Shown piece after piece: positions 28,127 through 37,826 of a stretch of DNA of 64,000 bases (the first letter of the stretch is position 1; every line of letters starts with the position of its first letter). The stretch comes from Blastococcus sp. PRF04-17. GTDB taxonomy: Bacteria > Actinomycetota > Actinomycetes > Mycobacteriales > Geodermatophilaceae. Under the pieces are notes generated by a model, which had not been told where the DNA came from, ran no database searches, and was given only the letters and a program-made list of their open reading frames with translations. A program made the translations under genes and the position numbers. Location: positions 2,790,001 through 2,854,000 of the forward strand of contig NZ_CP095412.1 in the NCBI RefSeq assembly GCF_023016265.1, in the 5' to 3' direction.

Positions 28127-29065
28127 TCAGCCCTTGACGGCGCCGGCCGTGAGGCCGCCGACGATGTAGCGCTGGAGGTACTGGAACAGCAGGACCGTCG
28201 GGATCGCGAGGACCACCGCGCCCGCCGCGAAGAGCCCGAAGTTCGCATTCCGCGTCTGGGCGTCGGCGACCAGGCCGTAGAGGCCGACCGCGGCGGTCTT
28301 CACCGAGTCATCGGTCAGGAAGACGCTGGCGATCAGGAACTCGTTGACCGCGGCGATGAAGCCCAGCAGGCCGGTCACGGCGAGGATCGGCTTCACCAGC
28401 GGGAGGATGATCCCGAAGAAGACCTGCGCGTGCGTGGCCCCATCGACTTTGGCCGACTCGTCGAGGTCCTTCGGGATCGTGTCGAAGAACCCCTTCATCA
28501 GCCACGTGTTCACGCCCAGGGCGCCGCCCAGATAGAGCAGCAGCAGGCCCGTCACCGAGTTGAGCCCGATCGGCGGCCACAACTCGGTGATCTCGGTGAA
28601 GATCAGGTAGAGGGCGACGATGGCCAGGAATTGGGGGAAGAGCTGGATCAACAGCACGCCTATGAGGCCGAGCCGCCGCCCTGTGAACCGGAACCGGGAG
28701 AAGGCGAACGCCGCGCAGGCGGAGATGAACATCGACAGCGCCGCCGACGCGACGCCGATGATCAGCGTGTTCAGGAACCAGCGCGGGAACGACCCGCTGA
28801 ACGTCTCGGCGAAGTTGTCGAAGCTGATGTCCGAGGGGAACAGCTGGGAGGAGCTCAGCGTGCCGTCCGGGTTCAGCGCGGCGGAGACGACGAACAGGAT
28901 GGGGAAGATCGAGAAGGCGAGGGCGAGGACGCCGACCAGATGGCTCCAGCCCACCCGGCGGAACCAGTTCCCCTTCGCGCCGCCGAGGACGACCGGTTCG
29001 CCGTTCTCTCCGTCCGCCGGCGGCTCGATGCGCTGCGGTCCGGCCTGGTTACCGATGATGGCCAT
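28127..29065 (-). CDS. malG: Maltose/maltodextrin ABC transporter permease MalG-type
   Basis: A 312-residue CUT1 permease with six predicted helices after a 40-residue hydrophilic N-terminus. The coupling (EAA) loop is ESAKVDGATHAQVFFGIILP, which docks onto the ATPase. The C-terminus, LQRYIVGGLTAGAVKG, is a well-conserved MalG ending. ATG 29065 shares one base with the malF stop (TGATG), indicating coupled translation. The partner subunits and two intracellular GH13 enzymes nearby support an alpha-glucoside substrate. Confidence 0.92.
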   Translation of the reverse strand: MAIIGNQAGPQRIEPPADGENGEPVVLGGAKGNWFRRVGWSHLVGVLALAFSIFPILFVVSAALNPDGTLSSSQLFPSDISFDNFAETFSGSFPRWFLNTLIIGVASAALSMFISACAAFAFSRFRFTGRRLGLIGVLLIQLFPQFLAIVALYLIFTEITELWPPIGLNSVTGLLLLYLGGALGVNTWLMKGFFDTIPKDLDESAKVDGATHAQVFFGIILPLVKPILAVTGLLGFIAAVNEFLIASVFLTDDSVKTAAVGLYGLVADAQTRNANFGLFAAGAVVLAIPTVLLFQYLQRYIVGGLTAGAVKG

Positions 29066-30689
29066 CAGTTGATCTCCTCCAGAGCGCGCGTACGCCGGAA
29101 CCCGATGATCGAGAAGACCGCGACGATCAGGAAGAGAAGCAGGAGATCGCCGCCGCGAAGCCGTAGTCCGCGCCCGACCCGCCGAAGGCGAGTCGGTAGG
29201 TGTAGGTGATGAGGATGTCGGTGCCGCCGGCCGCCGGGTTGTCCGGCGAGAAGGGCGCTCCGCCGCTGACGAGGTAGATGGCCGAGAAGTTGTTGAAGTT
29301 GAACGCGAACGAGGCGATGAGCAGCGGCGCGAGGGCAACCAGGAGCAGCGGGAACGTGATGGTGCGGAATGCGTAGAACGGCCTGGCCCCGTCCACGCCC
29401 GCGGCCTCGGTGAGATCGGCCGGGATGGACTGGAGGGCGCCGGTGATGACCAGGAACATGTAGTTGTAACCGAGCCACAGCTGTACCAGGAGGATGGCGA
29501 TCATCGAGCTGGCGGTGTTGCCGAACCAGTTGAACTCGATGCCGAGCATCCGGTTGATCAGCCCGAAGTCGGTGTTGAACATCTCCCGCCAGACCAGGTA
29601 CATGGCCACCGCCGGCATCGCGTACGGGAGGATGATCAGGGACCGGTAGATGGACTTGCGCTTCAGCAGCGGGTTGTTCAGCGCGATGGCCACGAGCAGC
29701 CCGAGCCCGAACGTGATGGCGACGGTCCCGATCGCGAAGGCGAAGTTCCACAGCACGATTCGCAGGAACGAGCCGCGGATCGTCTCGTCGGTGAGCGCCT
29801 TGCCGAAGTTCCGGAAGCCGACTCCGACCTGCCAGCCCTGCGCGAGGGCGTTGCCCTCCTCGTCCACGAACGACCCGTTCTCGTCGTCCGCCGTCCAGAC
29901 CGTGCCGGTGGTCTCGTCGGTGATGCAGTCGCAACCGCTGTCGTAGGTCCGCAGCGGTGCGCCCTCGAAGGCCTGCGAGACGCCCTGGCTCACGATCGCA
30001 CCGTCGTCGGTCGGCACGCTGAACGTGGTGATGTCGTCCTGGCGGGCGGCGATCTCGTCGATCTCGAGCACCGTGTAGGTGTCCGCCGCGGTGATCTTCC
30101 CGTCCGGGTCCTGCTCGACACCCGACGCGGTCAGGTCGCGCAGGCCGTCGGCCGTGCCGACGAACAGGTCGTCGGTCGCCGGGTCGGCGAGCAGGAACAC
30201 GATGTCGCCCGACGAGGCGTCGCCGCTGGTCGCGATCGTCAGGACGTACGGGGTGGAGCCCTCGATCTGCTGCACCGAGGCGCCCTCGATGGCGGCGATC
30301 GCCGCGTCCTTGTCCCCTCGGTGGCCGTCGCTGAAATTCGTGAAGGCGGTCGAGATCGTGTAGATCACCGGCAGGATCTGGAAGACGATCAGGAAGATCG
30401 TGCCCGGGAGCAGGTACTTGAGCGGGATCTGGCGGGGCGAGAGGTAGACGTAGAAGGCGAAGAGCGTCACCGCGACCAGGATCGCCAGACCGATCCAGTT
30501 CTCCGTCCGGATCAGCGGCAGCGCGCCCCACACGGCGACCGCGGCCAGCAGTCCGAGGGCGACGATCTTCAGCACGAGCCCGAGGGGACTGCCGGTGCCG
30601 TCCGCCCCCAGGCCCAGGCCGGGTCTCCTCGGAGCGGCGGGTGGGGCGGTGGTCGTCGCGGCCGGCCGCTCGATCGTCGAGCCTGCCAT
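29065..30689 (-). CDS. malF: Maltose ABC transporter permease MalF-type (single-base frameshift near C-terminus)
   Basis: A long CUT1 permease, 541 residues when repaired. Two early hydrophobic segments are followed by LLPGTIFLIVFQILPVIYTI and a large extracytoplasmic insertion of about 190 residues (P2-loop-like, including CDCITDETTG), the hallmark of MalF. The EAA loop is EAAGVDGARPFYAFRTITFP. The frame breaks near 29138-29140, where FAAAIS should continue LLLFLIVAVFSIIGF; adding one C to TCCTG restores the last helix and the EEIN terminus. As written, the final membrane segment is lost. The stop overlaps malG, so a consensus deletion is likely. Confidence 0.85.
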
Positions 30690-30733
30690 GTCGATCTCCC
30701 TCGGTCAGAGAGCTCCGGAAATGGGTGTGGTCA

Positions 30734-31977
30734 CTAGCCGATCGCCTGCCGGATGGCGGTGCCTGCCGCGGTGAGGGTCGATGCCGGATCCGCGCCGGCG
30801 ATGACGGCAGCCTCGGCCTGCCCGAGGGGGGCCCAGATCGCGGCCATCTCCGGGATGCTCGGCATGATCTGGCCGAATGCGGCGCCGACGTCGGCCGCCT
30901 TGGCGACCTGGGGGTTGTCGGCCCGGATCCGCTCGAGGACCTCGATCGACGCGGGCACGGCCTGTGCCCCCTCGAAGTACGCCTCCTGGGCGTCCGGCCC
31001 ACCCCAGAAGTTGGCGACGAACTCCTGGGCCAGCGTCTTGTTCCCCCGCCGCTGGCCACGTAGCAGGCGTCCACGGTGATGAACGGTGATGCGGTGTCGC
31101 CGTCGGCGAAGCCCGGAACCGGCGAGACGTCGAAGTCGATGCCGCTGCCGGTCAACGGCGGCAGCTGCCACGGCCCTTCGACGAGGAAGGCCGTCTCGCC
31201 CTCGAGGAACAGGCTCAGCGCGTTGTCGCCGCCGATCGAGCGCTTCAGCACGCGGGCACCCCGCTCGCCCAGGGCGGCGATCTTCTCGTACGCCTCGATC
31301 GAACCTGGCGCGCCCACCCCCAGGTCCGAGGGGTCGAATCCGCCGTCGGGTTCCTGACCGAAGACGTAGCCGCCGCCGGAGGTGTACAGCGGCTGGATGA
31401 AGTACGGGTTGCCGACGTTGCTGACCGGATACGCGAGCACCTCGCTGACCCGTCCCGAAGCGACCAGCTCCTGGCCGACGGCCACGAGTTCCTCGATGGT
31501 CTCCGGCGCCTCGGGTACGAGCGCCGTGTTCCGGAACAGCACGATGTTGTTCATGGTGAAGGGGATGCCGTACAGCTGGCCGTTGTAGGTCACGGCCTCG
31601 ATCGCCTTCTCCTGGAACGCCTCCCGTTGCTCGTCGGTCAGCAGGATCGGGTCGATGGTGCCGTTCTGGACCAGGTTGCCGATCCAGTCGTGTGCGCCGC
31701 ACACGACATCGGGCGGGTTCCCGCCCTGCGCGGAGGTGACGAAGTTGGTCTGCAGGTTCTCGCCGGGGACGAGGTCGACGGTGATGTCGACGCCCAACTC
31801 CTCGCCGAACCCCGCGGCGACCTTCTGGGCCGCCTCCCCACCCGAGCCGGTGCCCATCCACACGAGCAGGTGGCCCGCTGATCCCGGTGCGCCCCCGGCG
31901 CCCGAGGAGCCACAGGCGCTGAGCAGCAGCACCCCGGCCATCAGCGTGCCTCCGAGGGCACGGCCTCCGCTGAGCAT
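30734..31977 (-). CDS. Maltose-type ABC transporter substrate-binding lipoprotein (single-base frameshift)
   Basis: A type 1 extracellular solute-binding protein (SBP_bac_1, MalE-like), 414 residues when repaired. ATG 31977 opens with a lipoprotein signal ending LLSAC, then LLVWMGTGSGGEAAQKVA. Ligand-binding landmarks are FTMNNIVLFRNTALVPEAPE and FLVEGPWQLPPL. The frame breaks in a run of five Cs (31033-31037, plus strand): one more base links VDACYVASGG to NKTLAQEFVANFWGG, the usual SBP sequence. Both sides are well conserved, which suggests a consensus error. It is the first gene of the operon, directly behind the promoter and operator at 32037-32088. Confidence 0.85.
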
Positions 31978-32036
31978 GCGAACCCCCTCGCCGTCCGGCA
32001 GTGACGGTCTCGACCGGGAGTCGAGTGATGTAGGTC

Positions 32037-32061
32037 ACTGCTGGACGGATTCAGCAGCAGT
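32037..32061. promoter_or_regulatory. Candidate LacI-family operator of the maltose operon
   Basis: ACTGCTG (32037-32043) is exactly inverted as CAGCAGT (32055-32061). The core GCTGGACGGATTC (32040-32052) is 11 of 13 identical to a site on the other strand upstream of the second GH13 gene (35102-35114). It overlaps the -10 element of the predicted malE promoter, where a repressor would block transcription. The lacI-type gene starts about 100 bases away. Confidence 0.55.
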
Positions 32062-32088
32062 ACAGGCCCTCGGGTACCGCCCTGTCAA
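32059..32088 (-). promoter_or_regulatory. Predicted promoter of the maltose transporter operon
   Basis: On the minus strand a -35 TTGACA (complement of 32083-32088) and a -10 TGTACT (complement of 32059-32064) are separated by 18 bases. Transcription would begin about 80 bases upstream of the solute-binding protein ATG. The perfect -35 hexamer is notable in such GC-rich DNA. Confidence 0.5.
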
Positions 32089-32158
32089 CAGGCCCGCCCG
32101 CGCGACGGGTCGGGGCCGTCCGGGCGCTCGCCGGACAGGTGGTGAGACACTCCGACGC

Positions 32159-33169
32159 GTGCCCAGCCGGGTGACCCTGCAGGACGTCGCCGACCGCGCC
32201 GGCACGTCCCGGACGACCGCGCACTACGTGCTCACGGGACGCGACCGGGACATGCGGATCGCCGAGGAGACCCGTCGGCGGGTCATGCGGGCGGCCAACG
32301 AACTGCGGTACCGACCCAACCTGATGGCCCGAGGCCTGCGCACCCGGGTCACCCGCACGATCGCCCTGATCACCGACACCGTCGCGACCGACGCCTACGC
32401 CGGCGGCCTCATCTACGGGGCCCTCGCGGCCGCCGCGGAGCGCGGTTACCTGCTCTTCGTCTGCGAGACAGAGGAGGACCCGGAGCTCGAGGCGCAGCTG
32501 CTCGGCGAGCTCGCGGACCGGCACGTGGACGCCTACCTCTACGCGAGCATGTTCACCCGGGACGTCGAACTGCCTGCCGAGCTCCGCTCGGAGCGCGTGG
32601 TGCTGCTCAACTGCCGCGCGCCGGGGAGCGGCTGCCCGGCGGTGGTGCCCGACGAGCGCGCGGCCGGACGCGACGCCGCGCGCGCTCTGCTGGATGCGGG
32701 GTACCGCGACGGCATCTGGCTGGCGGGCGAGCCGGACCAGCTGGTCATCGCCGGCATGGAGCGCACGGCCGGGATCCACGAGGTGCTGGACGAGGCGGGC
32801 GTCGCACTGGCCGGCACGGTGCCCTGCACCTGGTGGCCCGAGTCGGCCTACGAGCAGTTCGGCGCCCTCCTGGACGCCGGCACCCGCCCCGCAGCAGTGA
32901 TCTGCATGAACGACCGGGTCGCGCTCGGGGTCTACCAGGCCCTGACCGCGAGGGGGCGATCGGTCCCGGCCGACGCGTCGGTGGTGTCCTTCGACGACTC
33001 CGACATGGCGGTCTGGCTGCAGCCGCCGCTGTCCAGCATCGCGCTGCCGCACCGGGAACTCGCCACGGCGGCCGTCGAGCTCCTGCTGTCCGACGTCGAC
33101 CTGACCGACACGGAGCTCCGGGTGCCGATGCCGGTCCGCCTGCGCGAGTCCATCGCTCCCCCGGGCTGA
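32159..33169 (+). CDS. LacI family transcriptional regulator
   Basis: A 336-residue repressor, divergent from the maltose transporter operon. GTG 32159 places the helix-turn-helix at the extreme N-terminus (RVTLQDVADRAGTSRTTAHY, hinge ELRYRPNLMARGLRT), as expected. The effector-binding domain begins TRTIALITDTVATDAYAGGL and ends with VVSFDDSDMAVWLQPPLSSI, typical of LacI/GalR. No strong ribosome site is seen before the GTG. Position next to two operator candidates points to local control of maltodextrin uptake and hydrolysis; the inducer is likely an alpha-glucoside. Confidence 0.9.
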   Translation: MPSRVTLQDVADRAGTSRTTAHYVLTGRDRDMRIAEETRRRVMRAANELRYRPNLMARGLRTRVTRTIALITDTVATDAYAGGLIYGALAAAAERGYLLFVCETEEDPELEAQLLGELADRHVDAYLYASMFTRDVELPAELRSERVVLLNCRAPGSGCPAVVPDERAAGRDAARALLDAGYRDGIWLAGEPDQLVIAGMERTAGIHEVLDEAGVALAGTVPCTWWPESAYEQFGALLDAGTRPAAVICMNDRVALGVYQALTARGRSVPADASVVSFDDSDMAVWLQPPLSSIALPHRELATAAVELLLSDVDLTDTELRVPMPVRLRESIAPPG

Positions 33170-33182
33170 CCGGCGGCCGGGC

Positions 33183-35024
33183 TCAGGACAGTCGCCAGAC
33201 CTGGAACGTCGGGCCGTCCCCCGGAAGGGCGACGGCCCCCTCCCGTGACACGAGCGCGGGCGCGCCACCGAAGACGTTCGGCGCCTCGCCGCCCAGCCCC
33301 AGTCCGGCGGCGGGGACGCTGACCGGGTCGGCCGACGACCGCTGAGCGAGGACGAGCAGCCGTTCCTCGGGCGCCTCGCGCAGGAAAGCGAGGGTGTCGC
33401 CCTGCGCGACCACCCAGCGCAGCCCGCCCCGACGGAGGGCCGGCGAGCCGCGACGCAGGGCCGCGAGGGATCGGTAGGCGTCCAGCGTGTGGCGGTCCCA
33501 GGTGTCCTCGCGCTGCCACGGGAAGGGCGTCCGGGCGTCCTCTCCGAAAGTCCCCGTCAGACCGATCTCGTCACCGGCGAACACCATCGGCGCACCCAGC
33601 ATGGTGAAGACCAGCCCGGCGGCGACCTCGTGCAGTTCCCGCGTCCGGACGATCGTCCGTATCCGGGCGGTGTCGTGACTGGAGAGGATCGACCAGGACG
33701 TCGCGGTCGCCCGCCACGGCCGCCGCGCCACGTGCTCGCGCATCGTGGCCGCCGCCGACTCCGCGGGCAGCCGGGGCACCAGCGGAGGGAGGCCGGGGTG
33801 CCGGTGCTCGTCGGTGTCCGGATCGCGCAGCCACGACCGGATGGGGGTCGTGAAGGTGGCGTAGTCCATCACTGCGTGCCAGCCGTCGGGCCCGAGGTCG
33901 CCGCTGGCGTCGAAACTGTGCTCGGCGAGCAGCAGTGGGTCGCGGCCGGTGTCGGCCAGCGTTCGCCGGAGGGCACGGGTGACGTCGGCGTTGAAGTCGT
34001 CGGCCAGCCGGCGTCCGGTCATGTGCCCGACGTCGACGCGCCATCCGTCCAGGGCGAAGGGCGGCTGCAGCCAACGGCCGGCGATGCTCGTCGGCCCTTC
34101 GAGCAACCGGCGTCGCAGCTCCGCCGAGGCGAACCGGAATTTGGGCAGCGTCTCGTACCCGAGCCAGGCCTCGTACTCGTCCGAGTCGGGGCCGGCGAAG
34201 TAGTAGAACTCCCGTTCCACCGCGCGGCGGTCGGACATCGCCGTGCGGAACCACTCGTGCGTGTCGCCGGAGTGGTTGGTGGTGAGGTCCCCGAGCAGGC
34301 GCATGCCGCGGCGGTGCACCGCATCGGACAGCCGCACGAGTGCGTCCTCGCCGCCCAGAAGCGGGTCGACGACGGCGAAGTCGGTGGCGTTGTACCGGTG
34401 ATTGGACTCGGCCGGGAAGAACGGCGTCAGGTAGACGGTGTCGGCGCCGACGTCGGCGATGTGGTCGAGGTGCGCGGTGACACCGTCGAGGTCCCCGCCG
34501 TAGAACTGGGTGGCCACCGTGGGCCCGAGGGAGTCGACCGGGTCGTCCCACGCGGCCGGAACCGCCCAGTGCGGCACCGACCGCGCGTCGGCGGCCGGGG
34601 ACCGGGCGAACCGGTCCGGGAAGATCTGGTAGACGAACGCGTCCCGCGCCCACTCTGGCGGCCCGGGCGGCGTCGTGAAGGTGAAGTCGTAGGCGTCGGA
34701 CACCTCGTGCGGGTGCAGCCCCGTCCCGGTGAGCCACCGGTACCCACGTGGCCCGCCCTGCAGGAGGAACCGGTAGTGGGTGCCCGGATTGCGCACCGGC
34801 ACCTCGCAACGCCACCAGGTCTCGGTGTCGGTCTTCCGGTCCACGACTCCGGGCCACATCTCCGCCTCGGCATCCGGCGTCGACCGCACGTGCACGTCGC
34901 TCGCGCCGTCGTCGTGCGGCACGCGCACGAAGACCGTGGCGGTGCCCCCGAGCTCCGGGGCGTCGTCCGGCACGTGGGCGGCGGAGCCGTCATGGTGCGG
35001 CAGCGAGAGGTAGGACGGCGTCAT
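33183..35024 (-). CDS. Glycoside hydrolase family 13 neopullulanase/cyclomaltodextrinase-like
   Basis: A 613-residue cytosolic enzyme. The first 120 residues form a beta-rich N-terminal domain (CBM34-like). The catalytic barrel starts WARDAFVYQIFPDRFARS and contains LGDLTTNHSG, DGWRVDVGH (nucleophile Asp), LLLAEHS (acid/base Glu) and LSSHDTARI (third carboxylate). These forms, especially YQIFPDRF with the N domain, favour neopullulanase/cyclomaltodextrinase over alpha-glucosidase. No signal peptide is present. It is transcribed toward lacI and has its own operator-like site upstream, so it is likely co-regulated with the maltose operon. Confidence 0.9.
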   Translation of the reverse strand: MTPSYLSLPHHDGSAAHVPDDAPELGGTATVFVRVPHDDGASDVHVRSTPDAEAEMWPGVVDRKTDTETWWRCEVPVRNPGTHYRFLLQGGPRGYRWLTGTGLHPHEVSDAYDFTFTTPPGPPEWARDAFVYQIFPDRFARSPAADARSVPHWAVPAAWDDPVDSLGPTVATQFYGGDLDGVTAHLDHIADVGADTVYLTPFFPAESNHRYNATDFAVVDPLLGGEDALVRLSDAVHRRGMRLLGDLTTNHSGDTHEWFRTAMSDRRAVEREFYYFAGPDSDEYEAWLGYETLPKFRFASAELRRRLLEGPTSIAGRWLQPPFALDGWRVDVGHMTGRRLADDFNADVTRALRRTLADTGRDPLLLAEHSFDASGDLGPDGWHAVMDYATFTTPIRSWLRDPDTDEHRHPGLPPLVPRLPAESAAATMREHVARRPWRATATSWSILSSHDTARIRTIVRTRELHEVAAGLVFTMLGAPMVFAGDEIGLTGTFGEDARTPFPWQREDTWDRHTLDAYRSLAALRRGSPALRRGGLRWVVAQGDTLAFLREAPEERLLVLAQRSSADPVSVPAAGLGLGGEAPNVFGGAPALVSREGAVALPGDGPTFQVWRLS

Positions 35025-35101
35025 CGCACACGGCTCCGCAACGGCTCAGCACGGCCGCCGACCCCTGGAGACAGGGCCGAAGGACGCGACCTGGATCAGC
35101 A

Positions 35102-35114
35102 GAATCGTTCCAGC
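35102..35114 (-). promoter_or_regulatory. Second candidate LacI-family operator (GH13 gene)
   Basis: The minus strand reads GCTGGAACGATTC here, sharing 11 of 13 bases with 32040-32052 at the malE promoter. It lies about 80 bases upstream of the GH13 start and just downstream of a -35-like TGGACA (minus strand). Similar sequence at two genes of one predicted regulon supports a shared repressor. Confidence 0.45.
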
Positions 35115-35173
35115 ACAGTGAAACGGTCAGGCAGGGACGCTGTCCAGGGGGACGGTCCTGCGGCGGCGGGCCG

Positions 35174-36409
35174 TCAGGTGAGTCCGCCGGCCGCCACCGA
35201 AGGCGTGGTCATCTCCTTGGGCGTCTGCGGCAGCACGGTCGCGAAGTAGGAGCGCGCGGCGGCCGTCGTCCCGACATCGCGGCCGGCCTGCTCGGACAGG
35301 AACCACCGGTGCTCGAGGATCTCGTGGAAGATCTCGGGCGGCGCCAGCCGGCCGGCCAGATCCCGCGGGATCGCCTCGACGACCGGCTGGTACACCTCGG
35401 CGACCCAGCGGTGACCGGCCACGGTGTCGGGCACCATCCGGCCGTCACGCTGCTCGAGCCAGGCCCGGAAGCTGCGCAGGTCGTTGAGCAGGCGGCGGGC
35501 CTGCTGCTCGCCCACCTCGAGCCCGGTGAGCCGGAAGAACTCGCGGCGGTGCTGGCCGGACTCCGCGACCCGGGTGTGCACCTTGAGTTTCACGCCGCCG
35601 TCGGGACAGCTGACCAGCTCGACCTCCTCGACGGCGAAGCCGAGCTCGTTGAGCCGCTGCAGCCGGTCGGCGATGCGGTAGCGCTGCTCCTCGGGCCGGA
35701 GGACCTCCTCGCGGGTGACCTCGTCCCACAGGGCCTCGTAGCGCTGCGGGAGGACGGTGGCCATCTCGATCGGGTCGATGTCGTCGGGCAGCAGGCCGCC
35801 GATCTCGAGATCCATGAGCTCTGCCGCGACGCGCTCGGTGGCCAGCTCGACGTCGTACCGGCGCTGGCCGGGTGAGAGCGAGGGGTGCCGCTCCACGGTC
35901 TCGGCGTCCACCAGGTAGGCGGCGATCGAGCCGGCGTCGGGCCGGAACAGCGTGTTGGACAGCGAGCAGTCACCCCAGAAGATGCCCGCCAGGTGCAGCC
36001 GGACCAGGAGCTCGACCAGCGTGTCGATGAGCTGCTCGCTGGTGTGGTCGACGCGGCGCATCGAGAACAGGTAGCGGTAGGACATCGAGTACTCGAGGAA
36101 CCGGGTCACCAGGATCGCCGGCAGGTCGTTCGGCCGGTCGACGCAGATGCCGAGCACCGAGACGGTGGGCAGGCCTTCGGCCTCGAAGTCGGTGAGCATC
36201 GCGTACTCGTGGCGGGCCAGCCGCTCGTCGATCTCCTTGAGCGCGTACACCGTGCTGTCGGAGGCGGCGAACCGGACGACGTGCCGCGAGATGCCGCGCT
36301 GGGGCACCTCGAGCAGCTGGTCGTCGGGCCACTCCTCGAGCGGCTCGCCCCAGGGCAGGGCGAGCAGTCCGGCGGCCTCGTCGGCAGGTGGGCGGAAGAG
36401 GAAGCGCAC
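35174..36409 (-). CDS. DUF4032 family protein, copy 1
   Basis: A 411-residue actinobacterial DUF4032 protein with a kinase-like N-terminal half. VYALKEIDERLARHEYAML resembles the lysine strand and following helix, and HLAGIFWGDCSLSNTLF the catalytic loop of LPS-kinase-like (Kdo/WaaP) folds, with YLVDAETVERH in the DFG-like place. The C-terminal half (FFRLTGLEVGEQQARRLLND) is DUF4032 proper. No experimental function is known to me. The product begins MRFLFRPPADEAAG. It is a tandem duplicate of the next gene, in the same orientation and separated by 66 bases. Confidence 0.82.
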   Translation of the reverse strand: MRFLFRPPADEAAGLLALPWGEPLEEWPDDQLLEVPQRGISRHVVRFAASDSTVYALKEIDERLARHEYAMLTDFEAEGLPTVSVLGICVDRPNDLPAILVTRFLEYSMSYRYLFSMRRVDHTSEQLIDTLVELLVRLHLAGIFWGDCSLSNTLFRPDAGSIAAYLVDAETVERHPSLSPGQRRYDVELATERVAAELMDLEIGGLLPDDIDPIEMATVLPQRYEALWDEVTREEVLRPEEQRYRIADRLQRLNELGFAVEEVELVSCPDGGVKLKVHTRVAESGQHRREFFRLTGLEVGEQQARRLLNDLRSFRAWLEQRDGRMVPDTVAGHRWVAEVYQPVVEAIPRDLAGRLAPPEIFHEILEHRWFLSEQAGRDVGTTAAARSYFATVLPQTPKEMTTPSVAAGGLT

Positions 36410-36475
36410 GGTGCACCCCCGATGCTCGGTACCCCGCTCACTCTGGCATGTGGCCGACGCGCGCGCGGCCTGGAT

Positions 36476-37705
36476 CTACAACAGTTCGGCAGCCATCACC
36501 GACGGGGTGGTGAACTCCTTGGGCGTCAGCGGCAGGACGTCGGCGAAGTAGGACGCCGCGGCCTCCGCCGTCCCCACGTCGCCGCCGGCGGCCTCGGAGA
36601 GGAACCACCGGTGCTCGAGGATCTCGTGGAACACCTCCGGCGGCGCCAGCCGACCGGCCAGATGGGAGGGGATGGCGTCGACGACCGGTGAGTAGATCTC
36701 GGCGACCCAGCGGTGCCCGGCGACGATGTCCGAGAGGGCGACGCCGTCGCGCTGCTCGAGCCACGCCCGGTAGCCGGCCAGGTCGTCGAGCAGCCGGCGC
36801 GCCTGGTGCTCCTGCACCTCGAGCCCGGTGAGCCGGAAGAGCTCGTGGCGGTGACGGCCGGGTTCGCCGACGCTGGTCTGCACCTTGAGGCGGGCGCCCT
36901 GCGGTGAGGTGGTCAGCTCGACCTCGCCGGCGTCGAAGCCGAGGTCGCCGAGCCGGCGCACCCGCTCGACCACGCGGTCGCCCGACTGCTCGGCCGGGAG
37001 GTGCTCCTCGCAGGTGACCTCGGCCCACAGCGTCTCGTAGGTGTCGCGCAGGGCTGCGGCGAGCTCGATCGGGTCGACGTCGTCGGGCAGCAGGCCTCCG
37101 GCCGCGAGGTCCATCAGCTCGGCGGCGACGCGCTCGGTGGCCAGGTCGAGGTCGTAGCCGCGCTGACCGTCGGACAACGACGGGTGCCGCTCCACGGTCT
37201 CGGCGTCGACCAGGTAGGCCGACATCGTCCCGGCATCGGGGAGGAAGAGGGTGTTGGACAGCGAGCAGTCGCCCCAGAAGATGCCGGCCAGGTGCAGGCG
37301 CACGAGGAGTTCGGCCATCGTGTCGATCAGCCTGCCGGGGGCCTCGGCGCCGGGCCGCGAGAACACGTAGCGGTAGGACATCGAGTACTCGAGGAACCGG
37401 GTCACCAGGATCGCCGGCAGGTCGTCGGGACGCTCGACGCAGATGCCCAGCGCCTCGACTGCGGGCAGCCCCTCCTCGGCGAAGTCGCCGAGCAGCTGGT
37501 ACTCGCGGCGGGCCAGGCGCTCGTCGAGCTCCTTGAGGGCGTAGACCGCGCCCTCGGAGGCGATGAACCGCACCACGTGCCGCGAGATGCCGCGCTGCGG
37601 CACCGTCATCAGGGCGTCGTCCCGCCATTCCTCCAGGGGCTCGCTCCAGGGCAGCCCGAGGAGCTCGACCGCACCGGCGGCAGAAGGACGGAACACGAAA
37701 CGCAT
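36476..37705 (-). CDS. DUF4032 family protein, copy 2
   Basis: A 409-residue paralogue of the neighbouring gene, alike from end to end: both start MRF-FRP, share PQRGISRHVVRF, LARxEY, HLAGIFWGDCSLSNTLF and LVDAETVERHPSLS, and end with TPKE-TTPSV. ATG 37705 is chosen by alignment with copy 1; a longer frame to 37783 has no family support. Divergence is spread through the protein, so the duplication is old. The kinase-like catalytic loop is intact in both copies. Function unknown. Confidence 0.82.
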   Translation of the reverse strand: MRFVFRPSAAGAVELLGLPWSEPLEEWRDDALMTVPQRGISRHVVRFIASEGAVYALKELDERLARREYQLLGDFAEEGLPAVEALGICVERPDDLPAILVTRFLEYSMSYRYVFSRPGAEAPGRLIDTMAELLVRLHLAGIFWGDCSLSNTLFLPDAGTMSAYLVDAETVERHPSLSDGQRGYDLDLATERVAAELMDLAAGGLLPDDVDPIELAAALRDTYETLWAEVTCEEHLPAEQSGDRVVERVRRLGDLGFDAGEVELTTSPQGARLKVQTSVGEPGRHRHELFRLTGLEVQEHQARRLLDDLAGYRAWLEQRDGVALSDIVAGHRWVAEIYSPVVDAIPSHLAGRLAPPEVFHEILEHRWFLSEAAGGDVGTAEAAASYFADVLPLTPKEFTTPSVMAAELL

Positions 37706-37826
37706 GGGGAAGAGCCTCGGGATTGTCGGGTCGGGACGGTCCTTCCATCGTCCGCGCGCGATGTTTCCTTGAGGGGTCCTCATCCCGGCGAGTCGTCATG
37801 ACGTCTGTCTCGTTTGGACCCGGAAG

